Shown here: piece after piece, positions 45,374-54,759 of the stretch
Numbering within the stretch: the stretch's first letter is position 1
Layout: every line of letters starts with the position of its first letter
Assembly (NCBI GenBank): GCA_049115815.1
Contig: JAGDZO010000004.1
Span: 310,001-374,000 of the forward strand
Source: Marinoscillum sp049115815
GTDB lineage: Bacteria; Bacteroidota; Bacteroidia; Cytophagales; Cyclobacteriaceae
DNA length: 64,000 bases
Direction: 5' to 3'
Notes under the pieces: generated by a model
Database searches by the model: none
The model's input: only the letters and a program-made list of their open reading frames with translations
Told to the model about the DNA's origin: nothing
Translations under genes and position numbers: made by a program

Positions 45374-45950
45374 CCATTTTTTCGTAAAAACATTTTCTAC
45401 AGAGTGCTTCATAGACATCTTTTTCACCTAGAACGACGGTTTTCTTCGATTTAGTCCTTCTATACGAATAAGACGCAATATTTCCGCAATTCATGCAGAT
45501 GGCATGAACCTTAGTGATGTATTCGGCTGTAGCCATTAATTGATCCATAGGAGCAAAGGGCTTGCCCTGAAAATCCATATCCAGCCCAGCAACGATTACC
45601 CTCTTGCCTTGATTAGCCAATTGATTGGCTACATGAATAATTTGATCATCAAAAAACTGAGCTTCGTCTATCCCAACTACTTCACATTCTCCGGCTCTCA
45701 ATAAAATGTCTTGTGCAAAATTAACTGGCGTAGACAGGATAGCATTTTCATTGTGCGAAACAACTTTCTTTTCAGAATACCTTTTGTCAACAGCGGGCTT
45801 AAAAATCTCGACGTGTTGCTGAGCAAGCACAGCCCTGTTGAGCCTTCGTATCAATTCTTCTGTCTTGCCGGAGAACATGGAGCCGCAAACTACTTCTACC
45901 CACCCGGCTTTTCTTAGCAGTTGATTACCAATGTTGGGTTCTACAAACAT
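45357..45950 (-). CDS. tdk: Thymidine kinase
   Basis: Phosphorylates thymidine in the salvage pathway. 197 residues, type II TK. P-loop GSMFSGKT at 23-30, the catalytic-glutamate segment VVGIDEAQFF, and a zinc lasso with CMNCG and CRKC pairs. The ATG at 45948-45950 overlaps the ferredoxin stop by one base. Its 3' end overlaps the porZ start region. Confidence 0.96.
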   Translation of the reverse strand: MFVEPNIGNQLLRKAGWVEVVCGSMFSGKTEELIRRLNRAVLAQQHVEIFKPAVDKRYSEKKVVSHNENAILSTPVNFAQDILLRAGECEVVGIDEAQFFDDQIIHVANQLANQGKRVIVAGLDMDFQGKPFAPMDQLMATAEYITKVHAICMNCGNIASYSYRRTKSKKTVVLGEKDVYEALCRKCFYEKMDEKAF

Positions 45951-46270
45951 TATTCGGAGTAGTCTAAGTGAGGAAGTTGATTTTGAATCGGAGCATTGAT
46001 GATGACGTCACCTATCAATTCTGCCTGACAAGCTAACCTCATATCCGGAGATAATTTGCCTAAGCTAACAAATTTCTCTTCAGCTTCGGTGCGTTGGGAA
46101 AGTCCCCCTTCCTTGTCCAAGACTTGGACGGCACAAGTAGTACATCTTCCTTTTTTCCCACATGCATGCATCCAGTCCGTTTCCGAGAGCAAAATGTCTA
46201 TAAGCTTTTCCGTTTTACCGCTGCAATGAATAGATTTACTATGAAGGTTTTTTATTGTGACTTTCGGCAT
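45950..46270 (-). CDS. 2Fe-2S ferredoxin
   Basis: 106 residues, adrenodoxin/plant-type fold. Cluster ligands C37, C43, C46 (HACGKKGRCTTC) and C81 (LACQAEL). It is a small electron carrier; its partner is unknown. It could serve the oxygenase encoded further along this operon, but proximity is the only hint. ATG at 46268-46270. First gene of the ferredoxin-tdk-porZ-recO-oxygenase-chrA run, diverging from the acidic protein gene across 17 bases. Confidence 0.9.
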   Translation of the reverse strand: MPKVTIKNLHSKSIHCSGKTEKLIDILLSETDWMHACGKKGRCTTCAVQVLDKEGGLSQRTEAEEKFVSLGKLSPDMRLACQAELIGDVIINAPIQNQLPHLDYSE

Positions 46271-46287
46271 TTCAATAGTTCATATAT

Positions 46288-47658
46288 ATGCAAAGGAAAC
46301 TAAATGATGAGTTTATCAGGGAATATAGTGAAGAGTTTTCTGAAAAAGCATCCGCTCCATTTTTTGAGTTTCATGATACGATCTCTGGCAAGCAAATATT
46401 AACTTTTACGGCTTCTTCTCAAGTCAATTTTTTTGTATTAAAAAGCTTGTTTAGAAAGTGGCAAGACGAAATGAAGGCTCTGGAAAGCCCGTTTTTTGAT
46501 TATAAAAATCAAGAAGTACGGAAGGCTATGGTACAGTTCATGAATGTTTTGTCCCAGCATATCCAAGTAAAGCGTGAGGCTTTTGAGAGAATGCTGGTAG
46601 AAGCTGTGGTGGAAACGCTCATGTTGGCTTCCGATCCCGCAGGATATCTAGCCATGGAATTTGAGACTCTTGATGCGCCCAATGTCAATAGTAAGATCAC
46701 CAGCCCTTTACTCAAGTACATCAAGATTCATAAGGAAGACCTACAAGAGTTTTTTGAGCAGAATGAGGGAGTATCTTTGGATGATTTTTTAGTCAATACG
46801 GAGGAACTTGAGGATAGCATTGACGCGAATTTGGTGATTGAGGAACAGTTGGAATTATTGTCTCAAGTATTGCCAATTTCGGAAGATGACTTGTTTGGTA
46901 TCGATGATTTCGATCAGGATGACTTTGATGATGAAGAGGATGATGCTGAGAAGGAAGAAGAAATCACCGAGCAAAGTGAAGAAGTTGAGGAGGCGTTAGA
47001 TGAGCTAAAGGAAGAGGGAGATCAGGAGCCAGATTCTTCTAGTGAGGAGATGGAGAAAAGCGTTGAAGAAGAGCAAGAAATCTCCGATATAGAAGAAAAG
47101 CAAGGGGAGGCTGATGATGAGGAAGAATTAATAGAAGAGGATGAGGAGGAAGAGATTATTCTAGAGGAAGAACAAGAATTAGAAGAGGAGGAAGCACCAG
47201 CTGATGAACAACAGGAGACGATCCTGGAGCAAGAAGATGAGGTGACTGAAGAAATTGGCAATGAAGCAGATCAGGCTGAAGCAGAGATTGACACTGAGAA
47301 GTTTGAAGAGGAAAATATAGATGAAGCTGAAGGAGATGACTTGGAAGAACAAGCTCCTACAACTATCAATGACGCATTTTCAAGTGAAAATGACACACTG
47401 GCGGATAAGCTTCAAAATAGAAAGGTGGAGAGCATCATGGATGCCATATCCGTGAATCATCGCTACATGTTCACTAAAGAACTTTTCGATGGAGATAGAG
47501 AAGCTTTTGCTGAGGCCATCGATCAGATTGACTCTTGTGAATCTTTTGATGATGCCGTTGAGTTACTCGTCCAGAATTTTGCCAAGGAACGTGAATGGGA
47601 TATGAACAGCGACGAGGTAAAAGAATTGTTGAAAGTGATTTTCAGAAAGTATCGTTAG
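46288..47658 (+). CDS. Conserved acidic protein of unknown function
   Basis: 456 residues in three parts. Residues 1-198 look folded and mainly helical. Residues about 199-360 are an extremely Glu/Asp-rich, low-complexity linker (runs such as EEEEII). Residues 365-456 form a compact helical module (ISVNHRYMFTKELFDGDREAFAEAID and an ending VKELLKVIFRKYR) that I associate with unnamed Bacteroidota proteins. There is no signal peptide or membrane segment, so it is cytoplasmic. The acidic linker suggests binding to a basic partner or a flexible spacer. It stands alone between two minus operons, one base from rodA. ATG at 46288. Confidence 0.8.
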   Translation: MQRKLNDEFIREYSEEFSEKASAPFFEFHDTISGKQILTFTASSQVNFFVLKSLFRKWQDEMKALESPFFDYKNQEVRKAMVQFMNVLSQHIQVKREAFERMLVEAVVETLMLASDPAGYLAMEFETLDAPNVNSKITSPLLKYIKIHKEDLQEFFEQNEGVSLDDFLVNTEELEDSIDANLVIEEQLELLSQVLPISEDDLFGIDDFDQDDFDDEEDDAEKEEEITEQSEEVEEALDELKEEGDQEPDSSSEEMEKSVEEEQEISDIEEKQGEADDEEELIEEDEEEEIILEEEQELEEEEAPADEQQETILEQEDEVTEEIGNEADQAEAEIDTEKFEEENIDEAEGDDLEEQAPTTINDAFSSENDTLADKLQNRKVESIMDAISVNHRYMFTKELFDGDREAFAEAIDQIDSCESFDDAVELLVQNFAKEREWDMNSDEVKELLKVIFRKYR

Positions 47659-47659
47659 G

Positions 47660-48928
47660 CTAGATTCTCTCTAGTACCTCCATTCGGTGAGCGTCAAGTT
47701 TGATAAAGGAAAAGAGCAAGACGGTAAAACCCCAAAGCGAAGACCCCCCATAGCTGAAAAATGGTAGTGGGATACCAATAACAGGGAATAGCCCAATGGT
47801 CATGGCAATGTTGAAGGCAAAGTGAAAGAAAAGTATGGCCACCACGCCATAGCCATAGATTCGGCTAAAACCAGATTTTTGTCTTTCTGCGAGGAATATT
47901 AACCTCAGCAAAAGCGTGGTAAAAGCCGCCAAGAGTAAGAAACTACCAATCCAGCCTTGCTCTTCACCCACTGTACAGAAAATGTTGTCCGTGGCTTGAT
48001 CCGGTACAAAGTTAAACTTCGTCTGTGTGCCTTGTAGATAGCCCTTGCCAGTAAGTCCACCAGATCCTATCGCGATTTTGGACTGGCTAACTTGCCAACC
48101 AGCCCCTAATGGATCACGGTTTGGATTGAGTAGCTGCATGACTCGCTGTTGCTGATGAGGCTTAAGTACATCCGAAACGATAAAGTCTACACTTGTGATA
48201 AATCCAGCTACGAACAAGCCCGACATAATGACCAAAGTGATTTTGGGTAAAGATTTTTTGACTAAGCCAAGAGCCAATAAAGTCAATAAGAATGTACCAA
48301 TAAGCAAGACCAGCTGACTGACCACTAGTGTGAGTAAAAAGATGACGATTAGTGCAAAACCCACAATGAGGATCATCGGGTGCATGCCTTCTCTGAACAG
48401 CACAAGAACCAAACTACCAAAAACCATGGCGCTTCCTAAATCACCCTGAAGAATGATCAGGCCTATAGGAAGGAAAATAAATAGGAGAGCCTGTAACTGT
48501 ACTTTAAGCGTACTTGATTTTTTCGAACCACTGCTCAAGAATTTGGCCAACCCGAGCGCTGCGGCAAATTTGGTAAACTCTGCCGGCTGAAACTTAAATG
48601 CCCCAATTTCAAACCAAGATTTAGACCCGGCCACCTCTTGTCCAAAAATGAGTACAAAAATGAGCAGGACGATCAAGCCAATAAAGATCAAGTAGGCGAA
48701 CGAATCATAAAACCTAAAGTCCAATAGCATAATCAGCGCTATCATCACCACAGAAGTACCAATCCAAATGAGTTGTTTTCCACTTCTTCTGCTGAAGTCA
48801 AGTATGCCTTCACTCGTATCTGGATCGAAATCGGCAGCATAGATATTGAGCCATCCACTAAACGCCAAAACGAAGTATAGTAGAACTACAACCCAATCTA
48901 TTTTGCTTATTAGTCCGTCTGCTCTCAT
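47660..48928 (-). CDS. rodA: Rod-shape-determining protein RodA (SEDS glycosyltransferase)
   Basis: 422 residues, about ten membrane segments. SEDS peptidoglycan polymerase of the elongasome. Family blocks are GSKSWFEIGAFKFQPAEFTKF, QGDLGSAMVFG, GAGWQVSQSKIAIGSGGLTGKGYLQGTQTKFNFVPDQATDNIFCTVGEEQG and PFFSYGGSS. ATG at 48926-48928 overlaps the mrdA stop (ATGA). It is the last gene of the mreB-C-D-mrdA-rodA operon. Confidence 0.96.
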   Translation of the reverse strand: MRADGLISKIDWVVVLLYFVLAFSGWLNIYAADFDPDTSEGILDFSRRSGKQLIWIGTSVVMIALIMLLDFRFYDSFAYLIFIGLIVLLIFVLIFGQEVAGSKSWFEIGAFKFQPAEFTKFAAALGLAKFLSSGSKKSSTLKVQLQALLFIFLPIGLIILQGDLGSAMVFGSLVLVLFREGMHPMILIVGFALIVIFLLTLVVSQLVLLIGTFLLTLLALGLVKKSLPKITLVIMSGLFVAGFITSVDFIVSDVLKPHQQQRVMQLLNPNRDPLGAGWQVSQSKIAIGSGGLTGKGYLQGTQTKFNFVPDQATDNIFCTVGEEQGWIGSFLLLAAFTTLLLRLIFLAERQKSGFSRIYGYGVVAILFFHFAFNIAMTIGLFPVIGIPLPFFSYGGSSLWGFTVLLFSFIKLDAHRMEVLERI

Positions 48929-50769
48929 CTTCCTTCTGCTTCAATGGTCCTAATTTCTTCCAATACTTTTTTCTGTCTTGCATCCAAGAAGTCTCCTTCT
49001 ATTACGAATTCTTCAACCCAAGGTCTCGAGATCTTCCCTTTGACATATTTTTCTATCACGAGACTGGCCGTACTCGCCGCTGCTCTTCCTCCCCATCCCG
49101 CGTTTTCTACATATACGGCAATGGCGATCTGAGGATCTTCTTTTGGTGCAAAACCCATAAAACCAGAGTGATCCATGCCATGAGGATTTTCAACCGTACT
49201 TGTCTTGCCACATATAGCCAGATCTGGGATGAATGCTCTTCTCCCCGAACCCATCTCGATTACTTGCTCCATGCCATCTATCACTACATCGAAGTACTCG
49301 GGATTGATACTCAAAAGGTTCTTTTGATAGGTTAGTTCTGGTTCGCCTTCTACTCCCATAAGGATATGAGGCTGGTAGAAAAATCCTTTATTGGCAATGA
49401 TGGCTCCCAAATTGGCCATTTGTATTGGAGTGACGAGGAGTTCACCCTGGCCAATACTTAGGGAATAAATATTGCTAAATGCCCAGCGATTTTTACCAAT
49501 ATACCTATCGTAATAAGCCAGATCCGGTACGAGTCCTGATTGCTCATTAGGAATATCTACACCAAGTCTTGCCCCCAAACCAAATTCACTTACATAGTTC
49601 CGCCATTTCACCAAGCCATACCGAGCATCTATGAACCGACTCTTGTCTTCTCCTTGTTCGATGGTTCGCTTAAATACTTTGTAGAAATAATTGTTGGATG
49701 AATAGGTAATTGCTTTTTTGACATCATAGCTTCCAACTGGCGCCAAATCTCCAATCAAAGTGCCATCGCAGTAGATCTGTTCTCTCGGGTAAACCACTTT
49801 TTCTTGCATGGCTATCAGTGATTGAACTGTCTTAAACATGGATCCTGGCGGATACATGGCTTGTAGAGGCCTGTTAAACAATGGTTTGAGCGGATCGCTA
49901 TTGATTTTGGGGAAATTTTCCGAAAGTCCACGTCCACTTAATAGCCCCGGATCATAAGAAGGGGAGGATACCATTGCCAAAATATCTCCCGTTTTCGGAT
50001 CAATTGCTACGAGACTTGCCACCTTTCCGTCAAGGAGTTTTTCAGCGTATCGCTGAAGTTCTGTATCAATGGTCAGCTGAATGGATTTGCCGGGAATAGA
50101 AGCAGTATCATATTCACCACCACGAAAGGCTCCTTTTTCCACACCTTGCACATTGACAATTTTATAGCGAATTCCCCGCTTACCTCTCAGCTTTTCTTCA
50201 TGCTGTTTTTCTATACCCGTTTTGCCGACATAGTCACCTCCTTTATAGTAGTTGGTAGTATCGCGCTGTAGTTCGCGCCTTCCTATTTCTGCTACATAGC
50301 CAAGCGTATTGCTCAATATATTTCTACTATAACCACGCACGGTTCTTGGTAAAGCGTAGAACCCGTCAAATTGAATCAGTTGGTCCTGAATTCGAGCGAA
50401 CATTTCGTTTGGTATCTGCTCTACGAATTTGGATGCTAGAATGGAAGAGTACCTTCTCGCTTTTGTGAAGTTTTTCACAAATGTTGCATGATCGATTTCA
50501 AGAAGATTCATGAGCTTCACTGAATCCGATAAATTAACATCTCTAGGAACCACCATCAAGTCATAGACGGGCGTATTGTACACCATTAGATCGCCATCTC
50601 GGTCATAGATTAATCCTCTGAATGGATAATCGATAATTTTCTGAACAATGTTGTTTTCGGCAGCCAGTTTATATTCGTCATTGACGACTTGTATCCAGAA
50701 CAACCGCACAGCAAAAATCATGGAGATGAGTACTATGAAGGCCTGTATGATAATGCTCCGCGAATTCAT
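48925..50769 (-). CDS. mrdA: Penicillin-binding protein 2 (elongasome transpeptidase)
   Basis: 614 residues. One N-terminal membrane helix, a PBP dimerisation domain with YPFRGLIYDRDGDLMVYN, and the transpeptidase domain. The active serine is S310 in SMFK (310-313), the second motif is SSN in ITYSSNNYFYK, and the third is KTS in CGKTSTVENPHG. It cross-links the glycan made by RodA. The ATG at 50767-50769 overlaps the mreD stop by four bases. Confidence 0.96.
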   Translation of the reverse strand: MNSRSIIIQAFIVLISMIFAVRLFWIQVVNDEYKLAAENNIVQKIIDYPFRGLIYDRDGDLMVYNTPVYDLMVVPRDVNLSDSVKLMNLLEIDHATFVKNFTKARRYSSILASKFVEQIPNEMFARIQDQLIQFDGFYALPRTVRGYSRNILSNTLGYVAEIGRRELQRDTTNYYKGGDYVGKTGIEKQHEEKLRGKRGIRYKIVNVQGVEKGAFRGGEYDTASIPGKSIQLTIDTELQRYAEKLLDGKVASLVAIDPKTGDILAMVSSPSYDPGLLSGRGLSENFPKINSDPLKPLFNRPLQAMYPPGSMFKTVQSLIAMQEKVVYPREQIYCDGTLIGDLAPVGSYDVKKAITYSSNNYFYKVFKRTIEQGEDKSRFIDARYGLVKWRNYVSEFGLGARLGVDIPNEQSGLVPDLAYYDRYIGKNRWAFSNIYSLSIGQGELLVTPIQMANLGAIIANKGFFYQPHILMGVEGEPELTYQKNLLSINPEYFDVVIDGMEQVIEMGSGRRAFIPDLAICGKTSTVENPHGMDHSGFMGFAPKEDPQIAIAVYVENAGWGGRAAASTASLVIEKYVKGKISRPWVEEFVIEGDFLDARQKKVLEEIRTIEAEGR

Positions 50770-51281
50770 ATTTTCCTAACCTTGGGAGCCATCAAAATAC
50801 TAAGTCCTAAGATGGTGGCGAAGGAGTAAATGCTGCTAAAGAAAATTTTGGCCGACAAAAGGGCAAAACCATCGAATCCATCATTTTCGATGGTGAAAAT
50901 CATGGCGTGATGAACCAGAATCAATGGGAAGAGGTATTGTATGCTTCCGAATATGCCCAATTCGTTCCAGTCTAACTTCACATCTTCATCGGCTCTCCTG
51001 ATCACAATAGTCAACCAAATATCCTTGGTGAATGCCAAAAAGACACAGGCAGATGCATGTATACCCGGTGTATTAGAGAAAATATCCATGATTAATCCAA
51101 TGAAAAAACCTACCGTCATGGTGAGACTTCTGCTTAGGCCAAATGGGATGTAAAGGATAATGCCAATATAAAAGAAACCAAAAGCGATATCGAATAGAAT
51201 GAATTTGTACAGGAGTAGGATTTGCACAATGACAAATACCACGAAATGTAAGATCTGTTGACCAATATTGATTCTATTCAT
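50766..51281 (-). CDS. mreD: Rod-shape-determining protein MreD
   Basis: 171 residues with five or six membrane helices. The family is weakly conserved, but the segment FFIGLIMDIFSNTPGIHASACVFLAFTK is typical of MreD. It is identified chiefly by that and by position between mreC and mrdA, overlapping both by four bases. Part of the inner-membrane elongasome scaffold. Confidence 0.88.
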   Translation of the reverse strand: MNRINIGQQILHFVVFVIVQILLLYKFILFDIAFGFFYIGIILYIPFGLSRSLTMTVGFFIGLIMDIFSNTPGIHASACVFLAFTKDIWLTIVIRRADEDVKLDWNELGIFGSIQYLFPLILVHHAMIFTIENDGFDGFALLSAKIFFSSIYSFATILGLSILMAPKVRKI

Positions 51282-52090
51282 GGCAGTGTAGTTTTAAGTT
51301 CCAAACTATCCTGCTCTGACTTCATTTTATTTTCAATAATGAAGACATTGTCAAGCGAACTAAAATCTACGTCTAGCTCAATCTTGGCACTATAGAACAC
51401 ATCATTGTCTTCTAAATTCAATGAAACGACTCTGCCAATAGGAATGGCTTCTGGAAAAATGGAGTTAAATCCAGAGGTAACTACCGAATCACCAATACTC
51501 ACATTGATGTGCCTAGGTACATATTTGAGAGCGGCCTCATTTGGGTTGGTGCCATCCCACTGCACTGTGCAAAGTGTTCTGGTGCGTTTAAGCGAACTGG
51601 AGATCAGCAGGTCTTTGTGCAAAAGCGAAATAACCGTAGCATAATTGCCAGAAGCTGATTTTACCTGTCCTACTACACCTCTGCCAGATACTACACCCAT
51701 TCCCGCTTTGATTCCGTCGTTAAGGCCAGCATTGATAGTCAGGTAATTTTGAGAGCGCTGAAAAGTGTTATTGATCACTGACGCCTTGTAGAATTCGTAT
51801 TGCTTAGAAGTACTGTCCTTAGTGACTTTTTTGAGGTTTTGATTAGCCAACTGTTCACGGAGCAAGAGGTTTTCTTCCACCAATGTTTCGTTGACCTTCC
51901 TCAGGTTGAAATAGTCCGTGGTGTTGCTACTGGCTGTATTGATGACAGCAGCCAGACCATTTGAAGAATTCAAGAAAGTAGCGTTTTGGCGGTTATTATA
52001 TGTAATAATCAGCCATGCACATATCACCTCCAATAATAGAAATAGTCCAAAGGTTCTATATCGATATAGGAAGTAAAGTAAATCTTGCAT
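51278..52090 (-). CDS. mreC: Rod-shape-determining protein MreC
   Basis: 270 residues. One N-terminal membrane helix (about 12-30), a coiled coil (about 60-90, NLRKVNETLVEENLLLREQLANQN), then the double beta-barrel domain with INAGLNDGIKAGMGVVSGRGVVGQV. It links MreB filaments to PBP2 in the periplasm. ATG at 52088-52090, six bases after mreB. Confidence 0.94.
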   Translation of the reverse strand: MQDLLYFLYRYRTFGLFLLLEVICAWLIITYNNRQNATFLNSSNGLAAVINTASSNTTDYFNLRKVNETLVEENLLLREQLANQNLKKVTKDSTSKQYEFYKASVINNTFQRSQNYLTINAGLNDGIKAGMGVVSGRGVVGQVKSASGNYATVISLLHKDLLISSSLKRTRTLCTVQWDGTNPNEAALKYVPRHINVSIGDSVVTSGFNSIFPEAIPIGRVVSLNLEDNDVFYSAKIELDVDFSSLDNVFIIENKMKSEQDSLELKTTLP

Positions 52091-52096
52091 TTAGGT

Positions 52097-53125
52097 TTAT
52101 GTCATTAATACAGGCTTGAACCTGTTCAGATTATTCAATGACATGCCTGTGCCTCTTACCACAGCTCTCAACGGATCGTCTGCGATATGAATTGGGAGTT
52201 TAGTTTTCATGGAAAGTCTCTTATCTAGCCCTCTTAGCAAGGCACCACCACCTGTAAGGTAGATTCCATTGTCATAAATATCGGCCGACAACTCTGGTGG
52301 AGAGATTTCCAATGCTTTTAGTACGGCTTCTTCTATTTTGGATACAGACTTATCGATAGCAAATGCTATTTCAGAGTAGGAGATCTTGATAACCTTCGGT
52401 ATACCTGTCATCAGGTCTCTACCTCTGATTTCGTAATCTTCTGGTCCGTCTTCCAATTCTGTCAAAGCAGATCCAACTTCTATTTTTACGCGCTCGGCTG
52501 TTCTTTCACCTATCAATAGGTTGTGTTGTCTACGCATATAATCCAGTATGTCTTTGTTGAACGAATCACCAGCTACACGGATTGATTGATCACAGACGAT
52601 TCCACTCAGTGCGATAACCGCAATCTCCGTAGTACCGCCACCTATGTCCACTATCATTGCCCCGATTGGTTGCTCAATGTTGATCCCGATACCAATTGCC
52701 GCAGCTATTGGCTCATGAATCATGTAAACTTCTTTGGCACCAGCGTGCTCTGCGGAATCTCGTACCGCTCGTTTCTCTACTTCAGTGATTCCGGAAGGAA
52801 TACATATGACCATTCTGTGAGAACTTGGCAACCATCTTTTATTTCCTTGGTCGATCATTTTGATCATTCCCCTGATCATATGTTCAGCAGCATGGAAATC
52901 AGCAATCACACCATCTTTCAATGGACGGATCGTTTTGATGTTTTCATGAGTCTTCTCATGCATCTGCATGGCTTCTCTACCTATGGCTAAGACTTTGTTG
53001 TTGTTCTTGTCTATGGCAATAATGGAAGGCTCATCTACGACTATTTTATCCTTGCTGATAATCAAAGTGTTAGCCGTGCCAAGGTCAATGGCTATGTCAC
53101 TGTTAAAGAAATCAAAAAAACCCAT
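52097..53125 (-). CDS. mreB: Rod-shape-determining protein MreB (bacterial actin)
   Basis: 342 residues. Actin-fold ATPase that organises wall elongation. Phosphate loops DLGTANTLI and VDIGGGTTEIAV, plus LTGGGALLRGLD near the end. ATG at 53123-53125. First gene of the rod-shape operon. The 62-base spacer after purH holds only a one-mismatch -7 box (TAGCTTTC at 53152-53159), so it may also be reached by read-through from purH. Confidence 0.97.
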   Translation of the reverse strand: MGFFDFFNSDIAIDLGTANTLIISKDKIVVDEPSIIAIDKNNNKVLAIGREAMQMHEKTHENIKTIRPLKDGVIADFHAAEHMIRGMIKMIDQGNKRWLPSSHRMVICIPSGITEVEKRAVRDSAEHAGAKEVYMIHEPIAAAIGIGINIEQPIGAMIVDIGGGTTEIAVIALSGIVCDQSIRVAGDSFNKDILDYMRRQHNLLIGERTAERVKIEVGSALTELEDGPEDYEIRGRDLMTGIPKVIKISYSEIAFAIDKSVSKIEEAVLKALEISPPELSADIYDNGIYLTGGGALLRGLDKRLSMKTKLPIHIADDPLRAVVRGTGMSLNNLNRFKPVLMT

Positions 53126-53187
53126 GTGTTGTATGCTATTGAGTGGTTGGGGAAAGCTACGAATTTAATACGTAAAGTACTGATATA

Positions 53188-54714
53188 CTAATGTTTGAAA
53201 TGTCTCGTGCCAGTTATCACCATAGACATTCCCTGGCTATCACAATAGTCGATAGAAAGTTGATCTTTTATGGAGCCTCCCGGCTGAATGACCGACTGTA
53301 TTCCCGCTTTACTAGCGATTTCTACACAGTCAGGAAAAGGAAAAAATGCATCAGATGCCATGGCAGCTCCTTTCAGGTCGAAACCAAATTTTTTGGCTTT
53401 GTCGATCGCTTGTTCAAGCGCGTCTACTCTAGAAGTTTGACCCACTCCACTAGCCAACATCTGACCATGATTGGCCAATATGATGGTATTGGATTTTGAC
53501 TGCTTACAGATTTTAGAAGCGAAAAGTAAACTTTCAATATCTTCTGCTGTTGGCGCTACTTTAGTAACTACTTTCAAGTTTTCTTTAGAGTCTGTGATAT
53601 GATCGTAATCCTGAACCAAGGTGCCGTTGAGCATGCTCTTGTAGATGGTAGCTCTGTCCCAAGTTTTATGCTGTGTCAGAAGAATTCTGTTTTTCTTTTG
53701 CTGCAATATTTTTAATGCCCCCTCAGAGAAAGATGGCGCAATGAGGATCTCAAAGAAAAGGCTGTGCATTTCCTCGGCAGCTTCCTCAGTTACCTCTTTG
53801 TTGGTAATCAACACACCACCAAAAGCTGAAATGGTGTCAGCCGCAAATGCTTTTTGATAGGCAGTTTTTACATCCGATCCTAAAGCCACACCACATGCAT
53901 TGTTATGCTTTAGAATAGCAAAAGCGGTATCATCACCAAATTCCCCAATTAGCTGTATAGCTGCCTCAATATCTACTAAGTTGTTGTAAGATATTTCCTT
54001 GCCATGAATCTGGCTGAAGTAAGGTTCTGACTCTTGGTAAAAGACTCCTTTCTGATGTGGATTTTCTCCGTATCGCAGGAATTTTCCATTTTTCCCGCTA
54101 GTCTTGAAAGAAGCAACTTCTTCCGCGCCATTCATGTAATTGAATATGGCAGAGTCATAATGCGAAGAGGTATCGAATGCCCTGGTAGCGAATAATTTTC
54201 TATTTGCCAAAGTTGTAGACCCTCCACTTTCACTTATGATGTTTAAGAAATCAGCATAGTAATCGCGTGAGCTCACGATCACCACATCTTTAAAGTTTTT
54301 AGCTGCACCTCTTATCAGAGCTATGCCACCTATATCTATTTTCTCAATGATATCTTCCTCAGGAGCGCCACTTGCTACTGTTTCCTCAAATGGATATAAG
54401 TCTACTATTACCAAGTCAATTGGAGGAATGTTGTACTCCTCTTTTTCCTTTTGGTCACCATCATGATCTCTTCTATGTAGTATCCCTCCAAAGACTTTCG
54501 GGTGAAGCGTCTTCACTCTACCTCCAAATATGGATGGGTACTCAGTGACATCTTCTACAGGGGTCACGGCTATGCCTAATTCTTCAATGAATTTTTGGGT
54601 ACCTCCAGTGGAATAGAGTTTCACCCCTTGTTCATTTAATTTTTGTACGATGGGGGCTAATCCATCTTTATAAAAAACTGAAATTAGGGCTGATTTGATC
54701 TTGATATCGCTCAT
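53188..54714 (-). CDS. purH: Bifunctional AICAR formyltransferase / IMP cyclohydrolase
   Basis: Last two steps of IMP synthesis. 508 residues. An MGS-like cyclohydrolase domain covers about 1-145 (LYSTGGTQKFIEELG, GGRVKTLHPKVFGGIL) and the AICAR transformylase domain the rest, with the catalytic KHNNACGVA. It ends TGTRHFKH as usual. ATG at 54712-54714. purN lies 45 bases upstream, but a TAGCTTTG box in the gap suggests its own start. Confidence 0.97.
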   Translation of the reverse strand: MSDIKIKSALISVFYKDGLAPIVQKLNEQGVKLYSTGGTQKFIEELGIAVTPVEDVTEYPSIFGGRVKTLHPKVFGGILHRRDHDGDQKEKEEYNIPPIDLVIVDLYPFEETVASGAPEEDIIEKIDIGGIALIRGAAKNFKDVVIVSSRDYYADFLNIISESGGSTTLANRKLFATRAFDTSSHYDSAIFNYMNGAEEVASFKTSGKNGKFLRYGENPHQKGVFYQESEPYFSQIHGKEISYNNLVDIEAAIQLIGEFGDDTAFAILKHNNACGVALGSDVKTAYQKAFAADTISAFGGVLITNKEVTEEAAEEMHSLFFEILIAPSFSEGALKILQQKKNRILLTQHKTWDRATIYKSMLNGTLVQDYDHITDSKENLKVVTKVAPTAEDIESLLFASKICKQSKSNTIILANHGQMLASGVGQTSRVDALEQAIDKAKKFGFDLKGAAMASDAFFPFPDCVEIASKAGIQSVIQPGGSIKDQLSIDYCDSQGMSMVITGTRHFKH

Positions 54715-54734
54715 ATGACTTGAAAAATAAGTCG

Positions 54735-54742
54735 CAAAGCTA
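54735..54742 (-). promoter_or_regulatory. Candidate -7 box (TAGCTTTG) for purH
   Basis: Exact TAnnTTTG match on minus, 20 bases before the purH ATG, in the 45-base purN-purH gap. No good -33 element. Confidence 0.45.
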
Positions 54743-54759
54743 AGAATTAATAAACGCTT

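Noticed and set aside
46288..47658. Acidic gene as a degraded or artefactual frame
   Set aside because: The ends outside the acidic tract have normal amino-acid composition and a helical pattern, the frame is intact over 456 codons, and the start is ATG.
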